The notes beneath the pieces were generated by a model. That model was given only the letters and a program-made list of their open reading frames with translations, searched no databases and was not told the origin of the DNA. Positions 12,501 to 24,200 of a stretch of DNA of 64,000 bases are shown here, one piece after another. The DNA is from Mycteria americana. Its lineage: Eukaryota > Chordata > Aves > Ciconiiformes > Ciconiidae. The stretch spans positions 121,732,562-121,796,561 of the forward strand of contig NC_134367.1 in the NCBI RefSeq assembly GCF_035582795.1, in the 5' to 3' direction. Position 1 is the first letter of the stretch. The number at the start of each line of letters is the position of its first letter. A program made the translations under genes and the position numbers.

Positions 12501-15469
12501 TCTTGCAGCTTAGTATTAACATGCCTTTGAAAAGGAAACTTTATGCCAACAGGTAGAAGGACTTGCAATTATTTGCTTGGGTAAGGGCATCCCCTCTGTC
12601 TTGGGAGGAACTGTAACCTAGTGCAAGAGAAGAGATGGATGGGGGCAAAGTGTTCTGTAAAAGGTAGTTTTAATACCTGAATAGGCAGGGACCCTGTTTT
12701 GAGCCAGGGCTGGGTCCTTTAGTGGTTTAGGAATCAAAGTTCTGGTTCCAAAGCAGGCAGAGGTAGTACAGCTGCCACTGACAATCCCCTTGGGTGTCTG
12801 TTCTGTAAGCCACGGTAGCTAGAAATGAAGAGTGCACCCATAGAAGCTCTGCAATGGTCCCCACCAACCAAGGTTTAGCAAAAGATTCTCTTGACAGTGG
12901 GAACATCTTCAGCAAAAGTGGTGACTGAAATTAATGGACCTGACATGGTTCTTTCTCTTGCCTCTATCAAAAGGCATCACAGTTATTAGGCAATTTGGTA
13001 AGTTTTAGGGTAAAACCAGTCTGCAGTGATGATACTACTTTGTCTTTTAAGTTTAGAGAGTTAGTAAGTTATTCTTTAGGGTTTGCTCTGGTGATATTTG
13101 CTACCGAAGGCGCTGACTGCTACCCAGAAAGGGTACTTGCAGTGTCCAGTTTCATTGTCTTCCGGAGGAACCTGCCCCTCTCCATTGAGGAATGGAGACT
13201 TCAGGCTCTCATCCCTCTCTGCACTGAGATGATTTTAAAAAAGGTTTTGAGCCTCATTGCAAAGTGATTGTATCTATATCTGTAACTTGGTCATAGTTAA
13301 ATAATGCTTGCCGTGTGTGTTAGCTTGTCCTTCTTTATAGATACTTTTTACAGAGTGTGTTAAGTAGAAAAATTATTGCAAAGGGCCTCCAGCTGGGAGG
13401 GGAGCATTCAGTAATCGGGTGAGATTCACATCTGACTCTGCTCACTGGTGTGCATGTTCTGCGGTGATGTTGCAGAGCCCAGCTAGTACAGCAGGAGCAA
13501 TAGCATCATCCTGTGATAAAGGTCCTCTGTATGATTACCAAATAAAATGCAGCACTGCCTCTGGGCCCCAGCAGTGCCATTTCTTAGCATGCCCCAGTTG
13601 AGCAGAGGAGGAAGAGGCATATAAATAGCAAGGAGTGTGTGAGCTCCATCTCGGTGCCTGATTAACAATTACAGGAACTCCTTTTAATGCAGATCTCTGA
13701 GTCAGCCCTCTTCCTTTGGCTTCCTCTGTCAAACACTCCTTTGTTAGCTGTAAGTCCTTGATCACCAGGAGTTTGTACCTTTAAGAGGCTTGTGGTAAGT
13801 GATTACTAATAGTGGCACCAGATCCTGATAACGCAGTGGTGGGTGACAACCACATTTCAACAGCTCAGAGATAGTCCTTCGAGTGCAAACAGAGCTGACT
13901 GTGAAGTTGTTAGAGAAGGAGGCACATATTGGCTCTCTGCTTCTTCCTTCAATAAATCCAGCACACAGCTTTGTTTATCCTCCAGAATTTGGTAATCTGC
14001 CTAGTCAGTGGCTCATGAAATTCCACTGCAGCAGAGAAAAGAAAATATTGCTATTCTAGTGAAGGAAAGTCAGATTTAGTATCTAGGCTGCCTCATCTAG
14101 AGATCTTTCATCAAGTGGAGATTTCAAGTAGCAAACAAAAGTGATAGTTCAGTGTCAACACAATGATCAGTGATGTCAAGGATGAGTTTGACTCCAGCTC
14201 TTTTTTTTCTTCTCCTTCATGCTAAGAAATTCTGAGACTGCTGCTGAAGCAAACACATAGCCCCTTGCTTTCCCCTGATCTCTGATCAGTTCAGGAAACA
14301 ATCCTGATGGGTGCTGACAAAAGAAAATATAAGTACATGCTGCTTCGTGATCAGAGTGGTGATTGCCCTCTCATGGGCTTGGTTTAAAGTTTATAGCTAA
14401 GACGAGATATAGAAAGGAAATTTCTGAAGTGTTCTAGGGAAAGGCAGTTTATTTGGTTCAAGCCTTTTGACTCGGCTTTTTGCCCCAAAGATGGGGGAGC
14501 TTATTTAGCTAGAATTTCTAATGTCGTTGCAGGGTGCAGCAGGTGCCTTTTTGGAACTGGAATAACACTTGATTCAGTTTTTCTAGTAATAGGCAGCATT
14601 CTTCAAGATAAGCCAGACGTCTGTAAAGTATGTGCGTTTGAGCAGGGGAGGGGGGTCTTCTGTAGCAGCCTGAGCCAGTCTTCATTTTACTTAGGAAATA
14701 GGAGTTTCTTGCATGATAGTGGGAATCAAGCGACATGGGATTCAGACCTCTTTATTCATTTGCGTTCAGTAATTATTGTGAATAATGCAAAAGGCAAAGT
14801 AAACACCAGTGATTCCCAAACTGCTGCATGTATCATTATGCCTACACATACTACTGCATTTCAAAGCAAGTAGCTACAAGTTGTGAGCCACCTTTTACTG
14901 CTGATGAGCCCTAGGGGGAAAAAAGGGTTTGTGGATCACGATATAGAGCAGTATGATGTATAATCTGAGTATGGTCATGTCAGAAACACAGCATAAGTAC
15001 CTTCTTCTTACTCTAAAAGTATTAAGAAGTAAGTTAGGAACTTCTTAATATCCTTTCAAGATTTTTTTCATTTTATTTTGAAAGATTATACCAGATTTAG
15101 GTAGTTTAGAACTAATGCTCCTATTGTCTTATCCCTAGAATATGGGCTTGGTTGTTTCTTCAAGTGAGTAGTCCCAGAATGGCATGCTGGAACCTGCCAA
15201 AAAAAAAATATATATATAAAAATTAGCATCTGAATAGAAAATCTTTTTTTTTCCTTATTGCAACAATATTCAGGAACATTTTGCTGACTTTCTATGTTAA
15301 AATTTTGTTGGTAGGCAGGTAGGTATTACAATGTTAGACTACCTTCAAGTAGTTTACAGAAGTGGTTCTTTCACAAAGTAGCTTCAGTAGCTTCAGTCAG
15401 TGGTTCTTTCAGTGATCCAAGGGATATCAGGTACTGGATTAATGCACTTCGTTCTTTTCTTCTCAACAG
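9592..15469 (+). other. AFTPH: AFTPH last intron
   Basis: Intron of 5.88 kb with a GTAAAT donor and a TTCTTCTCAACAG acceptor. It contains open frames of 125 and 143 codons (11,221-11,598 and 11,768-12,199), but neither resembles a known protein or has a gene-like context. A direct repeat lies close to its 3' end. I see no tRNA or recognisable mobile element. Confidence 0.75.
15361..15411. repeat. Short direct repeat near AFTPH acceptor
   Basis: The 13-mer AGTGGTTCTTTCA occurs at 15,361-15,373 and again at 15,399-15,411, with GTAGCTTCA partly doubled between the copies. It looks like a small local duplication 60-110 nt before the last AFTPH acceptor. Confidence 0.7.
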
Positions 15470-15614
15470 GAAGCCTAAAAAGGAAGAACATCTTAGTGAA
15501 GAGGCTGCCAAGGTGATTTCTAGCCTTCCTGACTTAACTTTCATGCATGCCAAGGTGTTGATGTTCCCAGCCACATTAACACCTTCAACCAGCTGCCAAG
15601 AAAAGGTAGACTAA
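15470..15614 (+). CDS. AFTPH: AFTPH terminal coding exon
   Basis: The exon completes an arginine codon and encodes KPKKEEHLSEEAAKVI, then LPDLTFMHAKVLMFPATLTP, then a short tail ending SCQEKVD and TAA at 15,612-15,614. This is the conserved C-terminus of aftiphilin. The four exons in the window total 414 nt, which is 137 residues plus a stop with no frame break. The acceptor is at 15,468-15,469. One ambiguity is that GAAAAG is followed by GTAGAC, a possible weak donor at 15,606, so a variant could splice onward to another tail. Reading through to TAA is simpler and is preferred. Confidence 0.92.
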
Positions 15615-15811
15615 AGTGATGTGAATTGGACGTTTTCTATTGATTTTTTTTTTTTCCTTCCCTCTGTGGGTTGTAAAAAGCAATCTTGCTTTAATTAAAA
15701 AAAAAAAAAAATCAAGTTCAGATGATTTGTTGGTAAGCAGCACTAGAAAGGTATACATAGTAATGTATATTTATTTACATACTGGAGTCCTAAATTTATA
15801 TGAGAGAAAAA

Positions 15812-15819
15812 TGTAAATA
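15812..15819 (+). promoter_or_regulatory. Pumilio response element TGTAAATA
   Basis: UGUAAAUA is the consensus site for PUM1/PUM2 repressors. It lies about 200 nt after the AFTPH stop, in the proximal 3' UTR, which is a common functional position. It is seen directly, but function is inferred. Confidence 0.5.
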
Positions 15820-16345
15820 ATTGGGGGTAAATCTTTTTGAAGATCTATTCTTTTTGTTGTGCTGGGGTATATACATTTATGTCTTTGTGAAATACACTGG
15901 TGGTGTCCTTCTTACAAAACTTTAAAAAGTTTAAAAAAAAAAAATTAAAAAAATCCTAGAAACACATAATGAAAACTTCAGTCTTCACAATCTGTGAAGT
16001 CCCCCTTAAAGGCTTTCAGATTTCATTGAGCATCTTTTTCTTTCCTGCATATATTAAAATAGGTGTTGCTGGGGAAAAAAAACCCAAAAGGTTAAATTGT
16101 CCCTTTCCAGGTTTTCAGTTATTGTTGTTTCTTTAAAACCCAATAATTTCTTTTCTGTTTTAACAAGCTTAAGATGTGTTTTTCCTTTTCTTCTCCCCCC
16201 TCCCCTCCCCCTGGTTGATTGGTTGGCTGATCAATTTTTATGTTCTTAAACTTCAGTAGTACGGCTCTGTCACTATATAGCCTTTTGAAAGGTATGCTGT
16301 CAGTAACTTCTTGTTCCAGTTATGGATCACTGTCTAAACACTTGA

Positions 16346-16366
16346 TTTTTTTTTTTTTTTTTTTTT
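16346..16366. repeat. T21 homopolymer
   Basis: An uninterrupted run of 21 T lies in the AFTPH 3' UTR. It is simple sequence and prone to length variation. Confidence 0.9.
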
Positions 16367-16698
16367 GGTCATTAGAAGGTTGTCTGCTTTTAATCAGTTT
16401 TATTTGGAAAAGAAGGACCAAAACTATATGAATGTCTTACAATGAAATTTACCTGTTAAAAATTTTTATGTTCTGTTGTACCACTATTCCTGTTTGATTT
16501 TGCACAGTGTAAAATGACATAATCATAGATTGCTATGGTTTTAGGCTGTATATACAGTAAAAACTATGGGTTGTAAATGTCTGGGGAAATTCCTATGGAA
16601 AAAAAGAGAGCTATGTAGAAGAACCTCTAAAAAGGTCAATGTGCATGCCCAAGGTCTTTTGAGATTTAAGTGTGTAAATTTCCTTTTAGCTTACACAA

Positions 16699-16704
16699 AA
16701 TAAA
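16699..16704 (+). terminator. AFTPH: Candidate AFTPH poly(A) signal AATAAA
   Basis: This is the first canonical AATAAA after the AFTPH stop, about 1.1 kb downstream. Earlier ATTAAA variants and a later AATAAA at 17,095 are alternatives. Others occur further out, for example near 19,058 and 21,248. Confidence 0.4.
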
Positions 16705-18287
16705 ATAATTTAAAAGATACATACGTATATAGTCTGCTATCATTTTATATAGAATGTATACATTATTCACGTTTCTTTGATGGTAAAATCGATGTACTGC
16801 ATTAACAGTAGAACCTTCTAATTTGTGTTGCACAGTCCCACAACACACACCTGTGAGGGGTCCTGCAAAAGGAGAAGCAGATTTTTCTTTAATTGTCCTG
16901 TCTCTTTGAACGTGTTGTAGTCTTTTATTTCTGTCTCCAACTTGCCTTCTGGCTTGTAGGGCAACGTGGCTCAAAACATGTCGGTATTTTGGGTTAGAGA
17001 CTTGTTCAAAGTAATTGGCAATACTCGGCTGTAAGAAACACAAATTATGGTGAGGTGAGAAAGGACGACTGGTTTTGCCTATTTCTTAGCTAGAAATAAA
17101 AATGTAAATGTGGCATTCGCTTAAGTTTCCTAACGTGTTAGCTTGCACTTGTAGCTCTTTCAGCAACCCCTCTTGGGAGGATATCAGTGGACTGTCTGCA
17201 GGTAAGGCATGCTCTGGGTGCTGATATTTCTTGAGAGTGCTCTGCAGGGGCATAGACTCCCATGTCTAATCTTTACTGTGTGCACAGCTCTTTAAGTGTT
17301 CAGTAGTCACCACCAGTTCATCATTTAACATCTAGTTCTGAGAAATCTCCAATGCATTTTCTTACCTCTTCTTTGAATTCTCTATTGTCTGACAGCACTT
17401 GGGTCAGAAAAGTTAAAGTTGGAGTGTGATGTCATTAGCTGGTAAGCTGAAATGTTGTCCTTGTGAAAGGAAGCTTTTTACTTCTTGAAATGTCCTCAAG
17501 AGATGAGCGCTGGAGTTCTACCTTTGTGAACGCAGGAGTTTCAGTGAGCAGTGGCTACTCGGAATTGAGAGAGCAGCGGTTGTGATAAAGTTAGTTTGTA
17601 AAGGCTAAATTGGCTCCTTTGCCCTCTACTTAGTACTGCAGAGTACAGTGCTGTGGTATCAAACTGTACCCTGTTGTAGCTGGAAAGGTTTATGCAAAAG
17701 CCATCTGCTTGACCATGTAGCCCCAAAAACACTTCTATTTGCTTCTTCTGCAGATTTTCATTACAGTACTGACTTCATGCCTGTTACATGTCAAAATTAG
17801 CTTTGCTAATCTCTCAGGTTTAGCACAGTATTCTTTAGTGCATGCTTATTATATCATTCAGTTCTGGTGTTGGGCTGCTGTAGGTTAAAATCAGTCCTTT
17901 TGTTTTCATAACTGGCGTGTCCCTTGGAGCCAGAGTAGTGGTATAGCTGCAGCAGAGAGCTATAGCTATTGTTTCAAGGGGAATATGTTTAGGAGCTGAC
18001 TCATGATCCTTGTCTAGCAGCAAGTGGACTGAAGTATTAAGGAGAGGTGGGGGTGGAAGTGCCAGCTGCAAGTTGATCTTTAGTCTCCTCACAATTGCCT
18101 CTAGAGGCAGCTGCCCATTTGTCTTCCAGTCTCCAAGTGCAATACTGGTGGCCTGCCGTAGATGGGGGAGGGGGAAGAAATGGCAGGGGGGAAAGGAGAT
18201 TTCTGTTGTGACTGATGTACCAATCTGAAACTTTGTGAAACCTGGTACTACCTAGAGTGTGTTTATGGGGTTTTTATGTTCTTTCTG

Positions 18288-18309
18288 CCCCCCCCCCCCC
18301 CCCCCCCCC
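18288..18309. repeat. C22 homopolymer
   Basis: An uninterrupted run of 22 C. Such a tract can form G-quadruplex structures on the complementary strand and often causes sequencing or assembly length errors. Confidence 0.9.
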
Positions 18310-21161
18310 AATTGCATCCCACAGACCTTCACGCTGCTGAAAGACATAAATCTTCCATCTAAATTCAGCATTTTGAGGTTGATGCTGCTTGCCTTAAAAT
18401 GTAGCATTGCTTTTTGTCTCCTAGCTTAAGCCTCCTTCTTTCTTGTCAGTTGTGGGATGGACAGACAGGCTCCTCTAGCTCTCTCCTCCTGTCTTGTACA
18501 GGCAGCTTTGTTCTTGTGCAGAAAGTTTTGTCTAGCTGATCTGGCTGCATCAGGCTTGTCCTTCCATGCTGTTCCTGTTGACACGGTATGCTTTATCTAG
18601 TTTAATCTTGCCAGTAGATTTATGGGCAGGATGGTAATTGATACTTTTGCACATACGTGTTGCTGTGCCTTGTCATCAAACATGACAATGTGTATCACAT
18701 TCACTCAAGAACTAGTGTCATTTAATAGTGAGCCGCTTATGTGCCCATCCAACAGAAGCAGCAGAGGACACTTGGTTCAGATGCAATTGCCTGAGTTGGA
18801 ACACGGCTGTGAAGCGAAGTCCAAAACTCCCACTGTGAAGCGAGCTGCAGGCCCCTGAATGACTGCTAAGGAGAGCTGGACTCTGCTTGTATTATCCAAA
18901 AGACTGCACTCTGACACTCAGTGGTTCAGTGCTGACTTATCGGGAGCATTACCACCTGCTGCAGGTGTTAGCAGTGCTGTACTTCCCACAGCACTTGAAA
19001 TGTTAAGACCTTCTCAGAATATCGTTAGCTTGACAGATTCATTTTGAGATGCCAAAAATAAAGCTTACAAATAATGTACATAGATGCCCTCAAATGCAAT
19101 TAGTATGTACTGAAGTTAACCCTTCATCACATTGGATTGTTGTACACAATTTTACCTGGTAATGAAATCGGCATGTGGAAAGTTTTGTTGTTGGACTGCA
19201 GGACCGCTGCACTTGGGCTCAATATCTAGTAGTCCTTATAGGATGCGAGGGACGCTTAGCTCAGTGCATGAAAGATGGATTGATCAGCCTTGGCCCAATT
19301 GCTTACATCTAGGTGCAACTCTTTTGTGCCAGTTCTGTACCTCTGTATAATTATCTTTGAAATTTCAGAGCAGCCTGAAAATACAGGATAGTTGCAAAAT
19401 ACACTATATATAATTTATAAAAGCATATGGCATCTAATAATTGCATAGCACCTGCTAGGAGTGTCTGCTACAAAAGCAGAGAAGTTTTTCATAATCTGAC
19501 CTCTGTGCTGAAGAGCCCAGCCACCAAAGGCAGTAAGCAGCCTGGTCTGCTCTCTTAGGGGAACCTTGAGCATGAAAGGAGATGGGGAGAAACACCACAT
19601 TCAAATTCAGATGGCTAAAAACAGGGTGAGGAGGAGCTGCAAGAAAATATAAAGCAAGAGCTCAGGAGAAGCTCTGAGTAGAGGAAATAAGAAGGTGAAG
19701 CAGGACTTGGAGTGTAGGCAGCTGGGATAGCTATAGGAAGAGCAGGTGGTGGAGAAAGTGGGATACAAGCATGAGGAGCAGGGGCATTTGGAGAGGAGAG
19801 AAGCCTGGGATGGATTACAGGCGCACACACTGTGCCCACTGGCTGTGTTTCTCCAAAATCTGGAACTGAGCCTTGGAGACCCAAGCCTCTGTGTTACTAT
19901 ACTGCAGAGAAAATGTGTCAAACCCATCGGGTGAGTGTAAGTTGCATGTGTTGCAACAGCCTGCTATTGCTATCAATTATTTTTGGTAGAGAGCTGGACT
20001 GCAGACATGAGGGTTTATATGCAGCTACTGGTGCATGTTTTAGCATTGATACAAGTCCAGATGTTAGAAGACCTGTTTTAAAAATTATTTTTAGATAAGG
20101 AGGTACATTATAAATCCAGACTGTAGGTATAAAATCAATTCCTCAAAAGCTAAGCTCCACTGCTGTGATTTGGAACTGCAGCTTCAGTCCTGTCATGCAT
20201 CTGCAATGTGACAGTCGTTACTTACATCCTGTCTTCACCCGATCCTTGCCTCATGCCCTGCGCAGATTTATTCTCTGAATCAGCGTAGTGCAGTGAAACC
20301 CTTCTCTGCAGGGCCCTTGCTTCATATAGCTAAAGAGAAAGGATGGCCTTATGTGGAAACTCCGGAGAAGGCACAGTGGAGTGTGGTGCTCTCCTGGCTT
20401 GAAGCAGCTGGCCAGGCTGTCTTTTTTGCAGGAGGTCACTTGTGCGTTTCTGTCATTTGGTGCCCAGCATGAGTTGCCTGATTGGGATGTGCAGAAATGC
20501 TAATTGCTCTGGGATGTAGCTTAAGCAGTTAGAAGCTTTGCTTGTCTGGTATACAGTCAGGGCTCTGCAACACCAGGGGTCAGGTGCATGTGCTAAGCAC
20601 CCAAAACTGCTGGAGCTCTTGTTTTCATCTTGTCAACCTGTTCTTAAATCTGTAATATACACTGTTGCAGCAGGGTTGCAAAGATCAACTCTGTCTGAAA
20701 TGCTGTGCTCCTCTTTGTAGTTTGTCAGTGACATCTGAGAAGGACTCGCGTGATAGAGGTGTCACACACATCTTGGGCATAGGGGAATGCTCATTGTCTT
20801 ACGTCTGGATTCACTATATGGTCACCAAAGAGAAGTATGTTCCTAGTTTAGGGGCTCTGAATCTTCCTCTGCAGATCCACTGATTTTGTCAGGACTATAC
20901 TCACCTAACATTAGGGCACATACCTGCAGAGGTTTCTAATACTATACTCCATATAGGAATTGGATTGTGTGCCTTAAATAAGGCTTGGGACTACTTGTAG
21001 AATGTGAAGGGGCAAAAAAATACTTCTTATTGAACCAAAAGAGACTGTGGTCCTGTGGAAAACAAAATAAAGAGACTCTGTAACTAAAGACTAATTCAAA
21101 GGAGAGTCAAATTAAGGTGGTATAGCTATTTTTTTTTAATATTTGCCTAAGCAGATTTAAT

Positions 21162-21240
21162 GATCCTTTTTAGCATGGTTTTCCATGTGCAATAATGATG
21201 ATCCTTTTGGCATAGTTTTGTATGTTTAGAATATGTACCC
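21162..21240. repeat. Imperfect local tandem duplication, offset about 38 bp
   Basis: GATCCTTTTTAGCATGGTTTT at 21,162 is echoed by GATCCTTTTGGCATAGTTTT at 21,200. A shared CATGTG...GCAATAA segment follows each. It looks like an old diverged duplication of about 40 bp. Confidence 0.5.
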
Positions 21241-24200
21241 ATGTGTGCAATAAACTGAACTGTGGCATCAAAATGAAGCTGACCCTCTCAGGCTATATGC
21301 CCTAAGGTACTCTGCTGGGCTTCTGCCTGTGTCCTCACTGTTTGTGTGACCAAGGTGGCGTTTGCTGCTGACCTGCTACACCTATGCTAGTGCTGGTAGT
21401 TCAGCTGTTGTGACTGATCCTTACTTGTTAGGGCTGGACCATCAGGGGTTTATTAGTACACATGCATGCGCAGTCCCACGCTGCAAGCATTTGCGTGGTT
21501 GACACCAGATCTAGCAAATAAATCCACTCAGAATACAAGTAGGTTTCCTACCAGGATTGTTGTCATTCTGTGAGCCTCACTTCCCGTATTTAAAGCAATG
21601 AAGTTATTAAATGGGGAGGGAGGGGAAGCAGAGGGGCAGTTTCAGCTCAGCTCAGCAGCCTTCTCTGTGCCTTTGTCTCTGCTTTTCCAGTGAATTGTGT
21701 CTCAATTGTTTTTAAATCTTTAAGCGATAAAACACTTGGTGTTTGTTTCCCTCAGACAGTGAAGAACTGCAGTGAGGGCAGCTTACTGAAGCCAGGTGTG
21801 GTTTTCAAGACAGCCTTAATCTCATAAATGGCAGGAAGTGTTGTCTTGCCTGAGCTGGTCTTCAGAGGGCATTACACAAGGGGAGAAAAGCAAGTTCTTT
21901 GGATCACACCTTAATCTGTTGACTGGCCTCCAGCTGCTCAGGAGGATGCCTCATAGGAAAAGGAGTTGTCCAGCATACCTCAGGCAGTTGTGGCCTTGTG
22001 CCATACTACAGAGAGCACCGCAAACCTTGCTGCAGTACAAACCCTAAAGACCACTGTGATGTTCAGCTCTGTCCTCATGAGCCTCACTGTGTCAGAGCTG
22101 GCCGGCTCTGCAGAGGGGTAAGCCTTTTGGACTTGTATGTTGTATCTTGGGGAGAACAAGCCCTCCCATCCCAACCCAACCACTTTTGGTGGTGGTGTTA
22201 CAGCACCCTGTGCCTCTTTGGGGAATTTATCTGTAACAGAGTCTAACTCTAGTAGTAAAAGAAACAGACAAATTGGCTTCTCCAGTGCCAGTCCCAGCGA
22301 TATTTCTAATTGTTAACTGCAGCCTGTTCATATAAATATCAAAACAACATGCTAGTCAGGATCTACCCTATTGCTTGGGATAGCAACAAGTCTTGGCCAC
22401 GTGACCCAGGGAAAGGGAGGGCAGTCCTGCTGCTCCTGCCACACAACTTCATCCCAGCGTGCTTTTCCAAACTCAGTGGACAGCTATATGGTCAGAGGAG
22501 CAGGTTGATGTACAGTAGGATGTGCAGAAGACGTGTGTGGTCATGGCAGAACTGGCTCTGTCTAGTGTCTATTCTAGTGTCCCCTCAGGCTGTCACTCAG
22601 GTCTGCAGAGCTGTGATACTGACTGAATTGTAATTTTTGCTGTGGTTGGAGCTGGTTTTTCAGGTCTTTTTCAGCTGGGGAAAAGAAGGGTGTGAGGAGA
22701 CTGCCTGGAAAGAACAAGTGAACACTGGCAGCTGTGTGCAGACACTCCACGAGTTGTTGGACTTCTGTTTTCTTACTCCTTTATGCTCACCAGCCCAAAG
22801 AGTTTACAGAAGACGAGGCAAAAGTTTTGCTGGATCTCTTCCTGAGGCCCTTCAGTTCCTCACAGCAGCCTTGCAGAAGAGTCTGGGAGCAGCTTCCACA
22901 GGAGTTCAGAGCAGAGTGGAAAGTATCTAACAGGCTCTTTCAAAAATGCAAAGGCTGGCTCAGGGTCCATAAGGCTTTTTCTGATCACATTTTGGCTTTT
23001 AAACTACAGGAAGCCTTAGCACAAATACAAAAGCATGGCTGTTTTGGAACCAAATTGAAAGCAGACATGAAGTGTCCCACACACGCACCTACCTTCAAAC
23101 CCTCCCTTTCCTCTCCCGCCCAGCCCCGAATCTCATCAAATGTTTTGTCCCAATCTCAGCAACTTGGACCTGAAACCTGTTTGCATACGAATTCTACTAC
23201 CAAAAAGGGTCTTTTTCATGGCTGTGTTATTTTACTGAGTGCAGGGACTGTGTTTTCATTAGGAGCACTAAAGCCTTTTGTCACTTAGTTAATGCTGAAG
23301 TGAGTTAAGAATCAACATGCAGCTGGTGATGGGTGTTTAGCAGCTGTTAGGACTATTGCAGGTTACTCCACTTTCTCTTGGACTCCCTCTGACAATGGCA
23401 AAATGAGCAGTTGTATAGCTGCTTTATGCTCTTAAGGGTACAGTTTTCCCTCCTTTTCCATTTTTGGGGGATATCCCCTCTCTTTCTCTCTCTCCTTGTC
23501 CACCTAGATAAAGTCTGTTCTGGCAGCTTTCCTTCTCCTTTGGCCAGGGAGGAGGAAGCAGGGTGGAAAGGGAGGCACAAACAGCTGTCCTTTAGGTTTC
23601 AAATCAATGCAGCTCCTTAGCGGGCTGGCAGTGTGAGCTCAGTCATTAGGAAAGCTGCCCTTTCATTCAGGAGGCGGCCTGAGCCAATTCTCTCCCAGTC
23701 CGGGACCAAAGAGGTAGGGATTTTACTCCTTTCCAGCTTGTAGGACCATTGCAGCTGGCACAGGCTCCTATTCCCAGTGTTTCGGCAGTGCACTGGAGGA
23801 CCATGTTGGCACTTTGGAGATTAGCCTGTCTCGGGAAACTACTGAAATGTTTCAGTGTGCATGCTTGAATTCCCTTCTCTTCGTGACAGCCACCTTCCCC
23901 TGAGATTGGGAGTGGATGTAGGAAGGAGATCTGGACTTTCCAATTGAGCCCTGCTCGGGTTAAACCTCTGAGTTGAGCAGGTTTTAAGAAAACAAGATAG
24001 ATGGGGTCAGCCCCTCAGGTGCTATTAGTACTGTAGTTCCCTTTGGCCTGCATGGGTAGTGCTGCGTAGCAGCCGGGGGTCCAGCATATAGGGATAGTGA
24101 ATACCTGGAAGCTCTGAGTGATTTCTGCAGGACTTGCAGACCTTACTTCAGTCCTGGCGAGAAAGATGGCATTTACCTCTGCCTTCTGAAATGTGTGCTG

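Larger units (their letters stand above)
15615..16725 (+). other. AFTPH: AFTPH 3' UTR (end approximate)
   Basis: This AT-rich sequence follows the AFTPH stop. It contains T and A runs, a Pumilio-type site at 15,812-15,819 and AU-rich TATTTATTTA near 15,770. Poly(A) signal candidates are ATTAAA at 15,694 and 16,053 and AATAAA at 16,699. A further AATAAA lies at 17,095. The end given assumes cleavage about 20 nt after 16,699 and could be wrong by several hundred bases. Confidence 0.55.
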
